From assembly GCA_946626605.1 (NCBI GenBank), contig CAMOUL010000013.1:1-56083 (forward strand): a stretch of 56,083 nucleotides of DNA, written 5' to 3'. Positions 1 through 10,100 of the stretch are shown piece by piece. The first letter of the stretch is position 1; each line of letters starts with the position of its first letter. This DNA comes from an uncultured Bacteroidales bacterium (GTDB lineage: Bacteria; Bacteroidota; Bacteroidia; Bacteroidales; Paludibacteraceae). The translations under genes were made by a program, and so were the position numbers. The notes beneath the pieces are model-generated. The model ran no database searches. It had not been told where the DNA came from and saw only the letters and a program-made list of their open reading frames with translations.

Positions 1-346
1 CGGCTCAGTTCGGTAGCACGGTTAACAAGTACGCCATCACGTGGGTTGACGGTAACGGTGCGACCTTGAAGACCGAGCAGGTAGAGTATGGTCAGACACC
101 GTCTTACACAGGCGAAACACCGACGAAGACTGCTACTGATCAGTACACGTACACGTTCAATAACACGTGGTCGCCCGCAATTGTATCTGTAACAGGCGCA
201 GCTACCTATACGGCTCAGTTCGGTAGCACGGTTAACAAGTACGCCATCACGTGGGTTGACGGTAACGGTGCGACCTTGAAGACCGAGCAGGTAGAGTATG
301 GTCAGACACCGTCTTACACAGGCGAAACACCGACGAAGACTGCTAC
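1..346 (+). repeat. 210-bp tandem repeat, two near-identical copies
   Basis: Bases 1-136 are identical to bases 211-346, a period of 210 bp or 70 codons. Copies diverge just after TGCTAC (TGAT versus GGAA). The array probably extends left of the window. Identity at silent positions points to recent duplication or gene conversion inside the InlB-like gene. Confidence 0.95.
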
Positions 347-2288
347 GGAACAATACACGTACACGTTCAGCGGTTGGGAACCGGAATTGGAACCTGTTAC
401 GGCAGCGAAAGAATATACGGCTAAATTTACCCAACACTATCGCGAATACAATATTACGCTTCACGTGAATGGTGGTACGATTAACTCTGGTAATGTGGAG
501 AAATATACATATGGTACCGGCGCGACCTTGCCGACCGATGTAACGCAAGAGGGTTATACCTTTGATGGCTGGTATGACAATAGCGGTTTGAACGGTGAGG
601 CCGTAACAACGATCTCTACAACAGCCACCGCCAATAAAGAATACTGGGCGAAGTGGACAATGAGTGAATATCATATAACTTGGCTGAATTGGGATGGATC
701 TCAGTTAAAAGAACCGTCCATAATAACAACTATTCAGCACGGTGGAACGCCGGGATATTCTACCGTGAACAATGGTAAACCTACTCGCGAAGCTTCCGAT
801 TGCAAAACCTATGAATGGGACGGATGGACGACCGAAGTAAATGGGGCAGGCTCGTTCTATAGTATAGATAATTTACCGGATGCTACCGGTGATGCTATCT
901 ATTATGCGCATTTCCGTATAACGGCTATAGATGTGGTGTCTAATAATAACATTGTAATTGATGATAGTTATACCGTCACGTCCACTAGGGTTCGCGTGGA
1001 AGGTCGTCTCCGTGTGAATTCAGGGGCAACTCTTACTACAGAAGACCTCATACTGGAAGCAACGCCGACGAGTTCGGGCACGATAAGCGGTATAGAGAAT
1101 ATTACCGTTAGCAGCAAAGCTTACTTCGACTATGAGTTCAACGTCGATCCATGGCATTGGAGCGCATTCGGTGTTCCGTTTGTGATTGATCTGGATGAGG
1201 CAGCACCGTTAAAGGAGAAAGAAACTCCGCTGGCACTTGGTACGGATTATGATATTATCTATTATAATACGATCAAGCGTGCTGAGCAAGGTCCGGGCTC
1301 GCATTGCTGGGAGTATGTGGATCATCAGGAAGAACATAAACTGATACCCGGCGTGCAATATATGATAGCCTTCAACAAACCGAAAGGACATGTGTACACC
1401 GTCCGCTTTACGAAGGCAACTAACGCATCCATTAATTATGATGGTAATTTGGATCTTGTTATCACGGGTGAGGCAGCCGGAAATAATAACTGGAACGGCA
1501 TTGCGAACCCGAAGATGTACCATGCGCTATTAGATGCCGGAGTAACGGAGTGTCAAGTACATGATGGCGGTGAGATTGGCAAGGATGGATATTATACCTA
1601 CGACATGAGCGGCAAGAAGTTCTTTGTTGGTAAGTCCGCCTTTGTTCAGGTACCGTCAGAACAGAGCTCTGTTGTCATAAACGAAGCAACAACGCAAGAT
1701 GCTATACAACAGATCCATGCACCTCGTCGCGCGAAGCTGACAACGTCTCAGGGTACTCGCTATGATGTGCAAATTGCTCCTTCGGAAGAAGAGGTTGCTG
1801 ACCGTCTGTTGGTACTTACAGACGAGGATAAAGCAGATGAATATGTGATTGTCTCCGATCTCGCCAAAGCAGGAGTCAGCCCTGTGCGTGCTCAGATGTG
1901 GGTGGATCGTTACGGAGAGAAGTTGTGTAAGAATACTACCTCTTTCATTAACAACAAGGCTGACTATCCGATTGTCATTTCCACTCCTAAGGCCGGAGAG
2001 TACGACATCTTTATTAATGATCAGCCGGATGACGAGACGATGCTATATCTGACCTATGACGGGGAGGCAATTTGGAACTTGAGCTATGGAGGATATATAG
2101 CTAACCTGGAGAAAGGGACCAATACGCATTACGGCCTGCGTATCGTTCGCACACCGAAAATCACTACCGGCATTGAGGAAACCTCAATCCTAAACGGTGA
2201 TGCAATCCGCAAAGTGATTGTCGATGACAAAGTCCTCATCATCCGTGCTAATCAAATCTATAGCATCGATGGTCGATTGGTAAAATAA
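1..2288 (+). CDS. Secreted InlB-type repeat protein with T9SS-like tail (5' partial)
   Basis: The reading frame is open from base 3, so the true start lies left of the window. The visible part begins with 70-residue repeats (YAITWVDGNGATLKTEQV type) that continue into Listeria-Bacteroides style B repeats such as YTFDGWYDNSGLNGEAV. A long beta-rich region without recognisable enzymatic motifs follows. The last 40 residues (KVIVDDKVLIIRANQIYSIDGRLVK region) match the short C-terminal tails of other proteins in this cluster and resemble T9SS sorting tails. A surface or secreted adhesin-like protein is likely, exported by Sec and then T9SS. It is first in a run of same-strand genes for secreted proteins. 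The family call is from pattern recognition; the substrate or partner is unknown. Confidence 0.8.
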   Translation, partial: AQFGSTVNKYAITWVDGNGATLKTEQVEYGQTPSYTGETPTKTATDQYTYTFNNTWSPAIVSVTGAATYTAQFGSTVNKYAITWVDGNGATLKTEQVEYGQTPSYTGETPTKTATEQYTYTFSGWEPELEPVTAAKEYTAKFTQHYREYNITLHVNGGTINSGNVEKYTYGTGATLPTDVTQEGYTFDGWYDNSGLNGEAVTTISTTATANKEYWAKWTMSEYHITWLNWDGSQLKEPSIITTIQHGGTPGYSTVNNGKPTREASDCKTYEWDGWTTEVNGAGSFYSIDNLPDATGDAIYYAHFRITAIDVVSNNNIVIDDSYTVTSTRVRVEGRLRVNSGATLTTEDLILEATPTSSGTISGIENITVSSKAYFDYEFNVDPWHWSAFGVPFVIDLDEAAPLKEKETPLALGTDYDIIYYNTIKRAEQGPGSHCWEYVDHQEEHKLIPGVQYMIAFNKPKGHVYTVRFTKATNASINYDGNLDLVITGEAAGNNNWNGIANPKMYHALLDAGVTECQVHDGGEIGKDGYYTYDMSGKKFFVGKSAFVQVPSEQSSVVINEATTQDAIQQIHAPRRAKLTTSQGTRYDVQIAPSEEEVADRLLVLTDEDKADEYVIVSDLAKAGVSPVRAQMWVDRYGEKLCKNTTSFINNKADYPIVISTPKAGEYDIFINDQPDDETMLYLTYDGEAIWNLSYGGYIANLEKGTNTHYGLRIVRTPKITTGIEETSILNGDAIRKVIVDDKVLIIRANQIYSIDGRLVK

Positions 2289-2342
2289 CAGTCGTAAGGT
2301 CGCAATGACGTAATAACGAAAAGACGGAAAAACATTAGAATT

Positions 2343-2483
2343 ATGGAAAAGAAAAAATATATTGTTCCCTTCGCGGAAATAACTATCTTGAGTACAAAGG
2401 AGTTGATGGGATTCACTGAAGAAATCTCGGGAGGAGGAACTGCGGCTAATCCAGCTCCTGCTCGCCGAACGAAAGTGTTCTAA
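2343..2483 (+). CDS. Small peptide, 46 residues, unknown function
   Basis: The frame starts MEKKKYIVPFAEITIL and ends ARRTKVF, with a Gly-rich stretch SGGGTAANPAPA in between. An A-rich leader (GAAAAACATTAGAATT) precedes the ATG, as is common in Bacteroidota. It lies 54 bp after the InlB-like gene and 24 bp before the next secreted-protein gene, so it is probably cotranscribed. Peptides with this shape (Lys-rich start, IVP.AEI, then a Gly-rich tail) are, as far as I recall, frequent beside secreted-protein genes in Bacteroidales and have no known role. It has no signal peptide. A RiPP-like precursor is possible but there is no modifying enzyme nearby. Confidence 0.6.
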   Translation: MEKKKYIVPFAEITILSTKELMGFTEEISGGGTAANPAPARRTKVF

Positions 2484-2507
2484 CGTGAACTTAGAAATGA
2501 AAAGCCT

Positions 2508-4346
2508 ATGAAACGATTAAGAGGTTTTTGGTGCGTGTGTGCGTTCTTAATAGGAACGTGCATACCTGCGTACGCGGGAACACCCGGTTCGTCGTGCGCT
2601 GATGCTATCCCGATGGGAAGCGACTACAGTGCGCAAGTTCAGAACGGGCAGTCTATCTGGTATTCCGCATGGACGTTTGACTTGCCGCTGACGGTCACCT
2701 TCGCCCCCGCAAACGGTGCGTCGGATCCGGCTCCCCTTGTAGAGATGGATTTTAGTTGTACAACTGGAGTATATGAGGATTCCATCCTCTGTAGTTTGTT
2801 CTGTGCTACATCCGGCTCCAGTGGCATATCGTTTGACCTGCCGCATAAGCCACAATTGAAGTCAAAAACCTTAGACGATGGTACGTTCGTGTATTATCTC
2901 GCCCTTGGTAAGAGTTACCGCGATCTTATGCTACAGGTAGGTATCGATTATAACGTTGAGGTTTTTGTAAAGGTAACGTATAAGAGTGCCGGAACGATTT
3001 CTCTTGCGCCGGATAACCTGTTCTCCAATTGTGTAGATAAGGCTAAGTTCATGCATTACGGCGATACAGTTAATGTGGCGGCTTCGGATGTTAACCGCCA
3101 TGTGATTGTGCCGTACGTACAATGGCAGGAAGATACCATCCGATATGTATGGACCGGTACTACTCCGTGTCGCGGAGTGGTAGGTAATTCCTGTGATTTT
3201 GATCCCTCTGCAACTGATACCGAGCTCTCAGGAAACGAGAATGTACTGCAATTTTTTGATTTACAACCGGGAGAGTCGTTCACCGTTACAGCAGACCTTT
3301 TGTATAGCTACGTCCATGATGATGAATATCCCAACGAAGCCGGTATGTATTTCGCGAAGTTTTATAGCACAGCGCCCGGAACGATCCAGGTGGTGAAAGC
3401 CCCCAGGGCTCTTCCCGGTAAAAATGCCACTTTGCTTAGGTACGACCAGACCTATCCGCTTAACGCGAATGACACAGCGCTCTTTGCTATCCCTCGGTCG
3501 TGGAATAAGGATGTGAAATTTTCGACTCCTACAGCGCATGTGTTCAAAATGCAGATAGCGACCGCTCCGGATATGCAAGGAGATCACCTGCTGGGTGAAT
3601 ATGTATATGAGAGAATAGTGGGTGGACATTGGCAAGGAATATTGGGATCCGAATTGGTAAATTTTTGGAAAAAAACTAAAGATCAATACCTCTATATCCG
3701 CTTTATATGCTCGGAGGCAACGACTGTTACCCCGTCCGAATGGGTGGCGTCCTCATGCGTTAAATCAACCCAAACAATCTATATTGCCAAGTTGGATACT
3801 ACTTTCAGAATTACGAGAAATTCTAGTTTCCGCTATCGTGCCACTTACGCGCAAATGTTAGGTGGAGATCTTACTGTTTCGTTCTCTTCTACGAATACAT
3901 GTAATGTCTTTATCGCTACCGATTGCAATATTACCACTTCTCCTACGGCTGCTAATGTATTAGCAACTGGATCTGTAAATAGTAGCCGTAGTAAAACTTT
4001 TACGGCTGATAATATTGCGAGTTGGTCTCCTCGTGTCGATGAAGAGGGGTATGTCTATTTCCGTTTTAATTGCACCTATACCGGTACCTATTATATCACT
4101 CTCTCCTCTACCGCTCCGAAGGAGAAGGATCCTGTTTATCCATCGTCGTCGGTGGCGGTATCGTGCGACGAATCGGGGAATGCGTACTTCCGTGTGAGCG
4201 AGGATCAGCATGTCGTAATCTTAGAAGGAACAACCGAAAAACAGTCCTTCGATGCGGTTGTCGGTCAGACCTATACTATCTCTGATTTACCTGCAGGAAC
4301 ATATACCTTACGTGGACAAAATGACGAAATAGAGTTAAAATTATAA
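2508..4346 (+). CDS. Secreted beta-domain protein, 612 residues
   Basis: The first 23 residues (MKRLRGFWCVCAFLIGTCIPAYA) form a Sec signal peptide with cleavage after AYA. The mature protein has about four beta-sandwich-like units, each opening with a Cys-containing motif (SCADAIPM, NCVDKAKFM, SCVKSTQTI), similar to the repeated units of the 1784-residue protein at 7139-12493. The C terminus (ILEGTTEKQSFDAVVGQTYT, then AGTYTLRG) looks like a small beta domain that could act as a T9SS signal, but it lacks the usual closing motif. No catalytic motif was seen. It lies within the secreted-protein run. A surface structural or binding protein is the best guess. Confidence 0.7.
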   Translation: MKRLRGFWCVCAFLIGTCIPAYAGTPGSSCADAIPMGSDYSAQVQNGQSIWYSAWTFDLPLTVTFAPANGASDPAPLVEMDFSCTTGVYEDSILCSLFCATSGSSGISFDLPHKPQLKSKTLDDGTFVYYLALGKSYRDLMLQVGIDYNVEVFVKVTYKSAGTISLAPDNLFSNCVDKAKFMHYGDTVNVAASDVNRHVIVPYVQWQEDTIRYVWTGTTPCRGVVGNSCDFDPSATDTELSGNENVLQFFDLQPGESFTVTADLLYSYVHDDEYPNEAGMYFAKFYSTAPGTIQVVKAPRALPGKNATLLRYDQTYPLNANDTALFAIPRSWNKDVKFSTPTAHVFKMQIATAPDMQGDHLLGEYVYERIVGGHWQGILGSELVNFWKKTKDQYLYIRFICSEATTVTPSEWVASSCVKSTQTIYIAKLDTTFRITRNSSFRYRATYAQMLGGDLTVSFSSTNTCNVFIATDCNITTSPTAANVLATGSVNSSRSKTFTADNIASWSPRVDEEGYVYFRFNCTYTGTYYITLSSTAPKEKDPVYPSSSVAVSCDESGNAYFRVSEDQHVVILEGTTEKQSFDAVVGQTYTISDLPAGTYTLRGQNDEIELKL

Positions 4347-4382
4347 AAATTTTGTGTAAAAATTGGCGAAAAGGAAAATTTA

Positions 4383-4414
4383 TTTGGTGAATTCAAAAAA
4401 TTTTTGTACCTTTG
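4383..4414 (+). promoter_or_regulatory. Bacteroidota-type promoter before the 466-residue frame
   Basis: TTTG at 4383-4386 and TACCTTTG at 4407-4414 are separated by 20 bp, matching the Bacteroidota -33/-7 consensus. The promoter lies upstream of the ATG at 4444, so the four secreted-protein genes that follow can be transcribed separately from the genes before. Confidence 0.75.
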
Positions 4415-4443
4415 CGCCCAAAATATTTTGCGTGCATACATAT

Positions 4444-5763
4444 ATGCGTTATATACGTACGATAATATTATTGCTTTTGGTGTCGGTTTCTGCAATGGGA
4501 CAGACGCTTAAACCGGCGGGTACTACCTATGATCAGGCTACCCGTGTGACGGATACAACCACTCTATCGGTTCAGTCCGGAGAGAACTTTGTTCGTGTCG
4601 CTGCCGCTAACCTGCCGGCAGTGATTACCTACATGCCGGATACTGCTTTTGGTCCAATCCCGATGGCGATAATGGATGAAGACACTTTATTGACGAGGAT
4701 GAGTTTTCATGATTGTGCTATGACTTGGACCTGGGAGGCCGGGCGTGACAACCGGTCGAAAATCATTGAGATCCGTGCTCATGAGAATGCTACTATTTTA
4801 GTGGAGCCGTTCTTCTGTCCGGCAAATACGAGTACGGTAGTCGATGACGCCCAGGATAGTTACGAATGGTACGGAACGGTTTATACCGAGAGTGGGGTTT
4901 ATACCCATGAGAATACGACGGAGTATTGCTCCTGGACGGATACGCTTCACTTGACGGTCCAGCACTTATGTCCGGCGAATACGAGTACGGTAGTCGATGA
5001 TGCTCAGGAGAGTTACGAGTGGTACGGAACAACCTATACCCGGAGTGGTGTTTATACGCATGAGAATGCGACTGAGTATTGCTCCTGGACCGATACGCTC
5101 CATCTGACTGTTCATCACTCCTGTCCGGCGAATACGAGTACCGTAGTCGATGATGCTCAGGAGAGTTACGAGTGGTACGGAACAACCTATACCCGGAGTG
5201 GCGTTTATACGCATGAGAATACCACGGAGTATTGCTCCTGGACGGATACGCTCCATCTGACGATCCATCGTAACCTCAAGGATACGACCATCTATTTCTG
5301 CCCCGGAATGCACGAGGAGGGAGTAGTGGAGGATGACGTATGGCGAATCGATTATCGTGCTTATCAGTTAGAGACACCCTCTCCCGATTGGTATATGGAG
5401 GGCGTGATTCTGGAAACCCAGGCAGATAAGGCTCTGGTGGACTTCCGTCGTGCGGAGCAGAATCTTGAGGCGTATTATCAACTGCCTTTCGTCCCGATAT
5501 CGAATATCGTGTGGTCGTTCCGTTCGGCGGATGACTCCGAAAGCCATGCGATGGAGATAAAGAACGAGCCTCAATGGGTAGAATCCGGTACCGTATCGCT
5601 GATCGTTCGGTTCCAATGTGGCGCACCATATTATAGCAGTTTTACGACGGATGTAGAGGAGGTGGAAGCCCTCTCTCGGCCGGTTAAAGTTATGGAGAAC
5701 GGCACCGTGATGATCATCCGCGGCGGCAAACGGTATAACGTCCTTGGCGCAACAATTCGATAA
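4444..5763 (+). CDS. Secreted protein with three 51-residue repeats and short T9SS-like tail
   Basis: I chose ATG 4444 because it follows the promoter and opens a clear signal peptide (MRYIRTIILLLLVSVSAMGQ); a TTG at 4363 overlaps the promoter. The middle holds three near-identical 51-residue units (CPANTSTVVDDAQESYEWYG start, CSWTDTLHLTV end). They are variants of the common Bacteroidota surface motif in which YTW.G..Y..SG.YT is followed by GCDS..TL.LTI; here GCDS is replaced by YCSW. The C terminus (VKVMENGTVMIIRGGKRYNV, then LGATIR) is a short tail of the kind found on T9SS cargo. Probable cell-surface protein of 439 residues; no enzymatic motif. Neighbours on both sides have related tails. 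Confidence 0.75.
   Translation: MRYIRTIILLLLVSVSAMGQTLKPAGTTYDQATRVTDTTTLSVQSGENFVRVAAANLPAVITYMPDTAFGPIPMAIMDEDTLLTRMSFHDCAMTWTWEAGRDNRSKIIEIRAHENATILVEPFFCPANTSTVVDDAQDSYEWYGTVYTESGVYTHENTTEYCSWTDTLHLTVQHLCPANTSTVVDDAQESYEWYGTTYTRSGVYTHENATEYCSWTDTLHLTVHHSCPANTSTVVDDAQESYEWYGTTYTRSGVYTHENTTEYCSWTDTLHLTIHRNLKDTTIYFCPGMHEEGVVEDDVWRIDYRAYQLETPSPDWYMEGVILETQADKALVDFRRAEQNLEAYYQLPFVPISNIVWSFRSADDSESHAMEIKNEPQWVESGTVSLIVRFQCGAPYYSSFTTDVEEVEALSRPVKVMENGTVMIIRGGKRYNVLGATIR
4816..5274 (+). repeat. Three tandem 153-bp coding repeats
   Basis: Units begin at 4816, 4969 and 5122, each 153 bp (51 codons). Copies 2 and 3 are almost identical; copy 1 is more diverged. The period is a multiple of three, so copy number can change without breaking the frame. 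Confidence 0.9.
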
Positions 5764-5803
5764 CTCACTTTTATTGACATAACTAACAGAACAACAATCT
5801 CTT

Positions 5804-7096
5804 ATGAAAATTCAAAGACTGATCATAGGGCTTATTGCGATTCTGCCGATGAGCGTAATGGCGAGGTTGGAACATCCGTGCGACTCGTTCTCTATGGTAT
5901 GGAAAGACACGCTGCCTGCTCATTATTGCGAGTGTGAGTATAACTCGAATACATTTGCATTCCCCATCGATACGGTCCTCTCCGGAGATGTGTGGTTTAC
6001 TGCTACAATCGATGATATACGTCAGGGCATATCGGCCTATTGGTTTTCCAATACTTCGGTTACGATCGATGTTTATGCTTTCTGCATCAGCACGACACCT
6101 ACTTTCTCCGTGACGGTTGGACCTAACCGAATGAGCGAGATGGATATGGATAAGATCAACAAGAAGCTCGATGAGATCGGCGGTAGTGCCCAATTCCTTA
6201 AGGCCCTCACGCCGCGTATTCACGTCTATCCTTTGAACGGCGGGTCGGGACAGGTGTTCTGCTATCCGTATGACCAGGGACCTCACTCGACTTGCGACAG
6301 AGCCTTGGACTTGCGTGCGTGGATGACTTATGTATGCAGCGAGCCGGAGAACGTCTATCGCCTCCCGTCGAGCAACATCCCCTCTTCCGGAAAAGCTTTC
6401 TTGAGGTGGATTCATAAGCCGAAGAATGTGACTCAGAAACCTCAGCCGGCAGAGATATGGCTGACGATGGATAGTTGCAACGGTGACGAAGTGGCACGCA
6501 TAACGATGAGCGATACGATACATGTCTATCAGCCGGATTCCGCTATGTTGGTCAACGCTCGCAAAGCCCACAGAGATATATGGGTACATATCTCCCATGC
6601 GGAGGGTGTAAACGGACGACTCTTCTACTATACCAACCCCAAGTACGCTGATCCGCTTCCTCCGGTTGATCAAACGATCTGCGAGGGCAAGAAAATAACA
6701 GTGGACGGACGCGATTTCATGGCAGATACAGCCTTTGTGGATACTATTTGTATGAATCGTGATACACTGCAAATGCGGAGCGTGTCTCTCACTTTCACTC
6801 CGCCGACAACGGTCTATGATACTGTTCAGGTGTTGACCCAGGATTTGAGCCGCGGATATGTTCATCCGGCTTCCGGAGTAGTGCTGCGCCAGTTTGGCGA
6901 CACGACCTTTAATGTGGTGAGAGCAAATACCTGCACTAAACGTTTTCAGGTTACAGTAGTGGAGAAACCTGTAGATCCCAAAGGTACGGAACTGGTTTCG
7001 GGCGGTAAGAAGGCTCGCAAACAGTTCGTGGACGGCCAGATGGTCATCTATATTGATGAGAAGAAATATAATGTCTTAGGACAGCAAATACAATAA
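5804..7096 (+). CDS. Secreted protein, 430 residues, short T9SS-like tail
   Basis: The signal peptide is MKIQRLIIGLIAILPMSVMA. The mature part is beta-rich with several Cys residues and one unit related to the VCEG...DGRDF...DT pattern of Bacteroidota surface repeats (TICEGKKITVDGRDFMADTA). The tail (KQFVDGQMVIYIDEKKYNVL, then GQQIQ) matches the tail of the protein ending at 5763 and that ending at 2288. It sits 40 bp after the previous gene and 42 bp before the large gene, so an operon is likely. No catalytic residues were recognised. Function is unknown; surface exposure is inferred from the tail. Confidence 0.72.
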   Translation: MKIQRLIIGLIAILPMSVMARLEHPCDSFSMVWKDTLPAHYCECEYNSNTFAFPIDTVLSGDVWFTATIDDIRQGISAYWFSNTSVTIDVYAFCISTTPTFSVTVGPNRMSEMDMDKINKKLDEIGGSAQFLKALTPRIHVYPLNGGSGQVFCYPYDQGPHSTCDRALDLRAWMTYVCSEPENVYRLPSSNIPSSGKAFLRWIHKPKNVTQKPQPAEIWLTMDSCNGDEVARITMSDTIHVYQPDSAMLVNARKAHRDIWVHISHAEGVNGRLFYYTNPKYADPLPPVDQTICEGKKITVDGRDFMADTAFVDTICMNRDTLQMRSVSLTFTPPTTVYDTVQVLTQDLSRGYVHPASGVVLRQFGDTTFNVVRANTCTKRFQVTVVEKPVDPKGTELVSGGKKARKQFVDGQMVIYIDEKKYNVLGQQIQ

Positions 7097-7138
7097 AAAA
7101 TTAACAATAATTACTAACTTTTAAAAACAACCAATTAC

Positions 7139-10100
7139 ATGAAGAAGTTTTTCTTACTTACGTTGGCTTCCTTGATGACCGTCTTCGCGATGGCCAAGGG
7201 TGATGGCAGCGGTAGTACAAAAGCAAATGCAATTGAATTTGACTGGGACAAGGGAAATGTACACATGAGCGGTACCAAATGGTACCATGTTGACCTCTCT
7301 CCCCTCTATGAGGAAGAGAACCCGTCGCTGACCCTCTTTGTGACCAACCCGGACCGTAGCAATTCAGTTAACGCAGACTTGAAAGCTACTGTTGCAGGTG
7401 AGACTGAGACGAAGCACTATGTAGTTTCTCCTCATGAGCACCAGACTTACACAGCAAACGCAACCGTACTGGTTCGTATGCGTCAGACGGAGATCTACCT
7501 GACGTTGACTACGGACGGTGAGGTTCGCCTGAGTGCAAAAGTGTTCGAGTCAGCTGATCTTGACGAGACCTGTAAGGACGCTCGCGTCCTGAAATGGGAC
7601 ACGGAGGCTACCCAAACCAAGGGTTATGCTGCTTGGTGGAAAGTGGACATCAGCCAATTCAAAGATGCGACTCTCAAAAAGGACGCTAAGGTGACGATTA
7701 CCAACATCGGCTCGGGTCCTGTGAATCTGAGGACCGGTCAGTCGTTTGACTGCCCGTCGTCCGGTACTACCAGACGTGACTATGCACTTGCTGCAGGCGA
7801 GTCGGTTATCGACACTATCCCGCAGAGCATGATCGCGAGTGTCTATCCGGATGAACTCTACTTCACCATCGAGAACCTGGAGCAACCGGTGAAGATGAAG
7901 GTCGAGATGATCGATCAACCGATAGTGCCGGTCATCCCTGCACCGAGCGCTATGCCCGCGGTAGTTTTGAATGTTAACCCGACCGACTCTACCGTCCAAT
8001 CTACAGTTATTCCTGCCGGTCAGACGCTCTATGCTCTCAGCGTGAAAGACATGGATGCACTGACTAAGTACGAGCCGGAGTTCACCTATCGTAACGAAGG
8101 TGCCGCTACCGCTCACATGACTATCAAGATGGCCTTCGAGCGTCCTGCTTACGGTACGACAAACACCAGCTATGAGATAGCTGCAGGCGGGGAAGAGATC
8201 GTGGTTTACAAGAAGAACATGCTCGATGGTATGATTGATAACGTAGATTCGATCTATCTGCTTATCTCTACTGACCAGCCGATCAACTTCTACGGCCGTT
8301 TCAAACACGTACGTGAGGGTAAGGCTTGTAAGACCAATATCGACTTCAACTGGGAGACCGGTCATACCCAAGAGGCTCGTACGACCCAGTGGTACGCAGT
8401 AGATGTAACTGCGGCTCGTGATAACCTGCAAGACATCGTGGTACACGTCCAAAACCTCGGTACTGAGGCTGCAAAACTCAAAGCAATGGTTGCTTTCTCC
8501 TGCCCGTATATTGATCTTCAGGAGATAACCCGTACGGTAGCTGCCGGTTCGACGGCTCCGGAGCGCGCTATCAACTACTCGATGTACGCAGCTATGACCG
8601 ATACCGTTTGGATTGGTCTGGAGACCAGCCAGGATATCAAGTTCTGGGCTACGACAAGACCGACGAAGATCAACGAGCCGGATGACGCATGTTTGACAGC
8701 CAAGAAGTTCAACTGGGTCGATGGTGAGCAGCAAGGCGCCAATGATACCATTTGGTATAAGATTGCAATGGAAGAAGCACGTGAGCAGTCGGCTAAGTTC
8801 CCCACTGTATTCGTGCAGAACCTCAGCGCAACCAATGAGTTGAAAGTAGAGGCCGAGCTTTCGCTTGAGTGTCCGGACTCGATCGAGAACGAGAAGCATA
8901 CTATGACGATTGCGGCGAACGGTTCTTATAGCCGTCAGCTCTCGCGTAACATGTTTGAGAATATTGTTCAAGATACCATTTACGTACGCGTGATTTCTTC
9001 GCAGCCTGTTAAACTCCAGATCCGTTTGACCGAGGAGGCGGAAGGTGCAAGTTGTGCTTCCGCTATTCCGTTCAACTGGGTTTCCGGCAATACGCAGGCT
9101 GCCAACGCTAACCTCTGGTACGTAGTGGATCTGCATGAGGTGATGAAGGACGGTAACGATATCCGTCTTCATATCGAGAACCGCGAGAATAAAGCCGGTA
9201 AGGGCGTAGCTCAACTGGTGTTCTCCTGCCCGGTAGAAGAGGCTCCGTCTGTTCAGGACTTCTCGCTTGCAGCCAATGCCGAGCGTAAAATTACGCTTCA
9301 GAACAGCACCTTTGACGTACTGGAGGACAGCATCGTATTTGTCAACCTTCAGGGCACCACGTCTGTTCGCTTCTGGGCGGAGAAACTGCCGGTAGAGCCG
9401 TTCGATACCATCACAGGAGAGGGCTTGACGCTGATTCCGCTGAAATGGGATAGCCTCTATGAGCAGGATGTAGATACCGCATGGTATATCATTACGAAAG
9501 AGGAGATTGATAAAGTTCGTAATGCAGATCAGAAGCTTAAACCGGTAGCTCACCTGATAAACCTTGGCTCTACCAAGAATACCATCAAGGCTGAGGCTGC
9601 TTACGCTTTCCCGATCGTGAAGAAGATGATGACCAAGAGTCAGGAACTGAAAGCCGGTCAGCATTATTCCGACACGGTTCCGGCAAGTACGTTTGAGCAG
9701 ATCATAGGAACAAAAGCCAACCCCAAGAAAGATACCATCATTATTCGCGTTACCCGTCCTGTCGGCACTGCAAACTTCCAGTTTAAAGCAGAGTTGGTAA
9801 AGGCCTTCAGCGGTAACAGCCGTTACGACGCGCTGCCTGTACGCATGGGCGAGTCCTATGGTCAGGCTGCTAATACCGAGATCTGGTATAAGGTGAAGAC
9901 TGCTGATCTGAAAGCAGATAAGGCGCTCTTCAACAGGTCCCTGAAAGTCATTGCTAAGAATGCAGGCGCCGGTGAGACGACCGTCAAAGTGGCTGTTTAC
10001 GAAGGTCTGCTGTCGGAGACTGACCTCTTCGAGGAATACGCTATCGATGAGAAATACAGAGAGCGCAAACTCAAGAAAGGTGCGTCTAAATCGCATAATG

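Noticed and set aside
4816..5274. CRISPR-like repeat array
   Set aside because: Units are directly joined, 153 bp long and coding; there are no spacers. The heptamer arrays likewise have no spacers, and no cas gene is present in the window.
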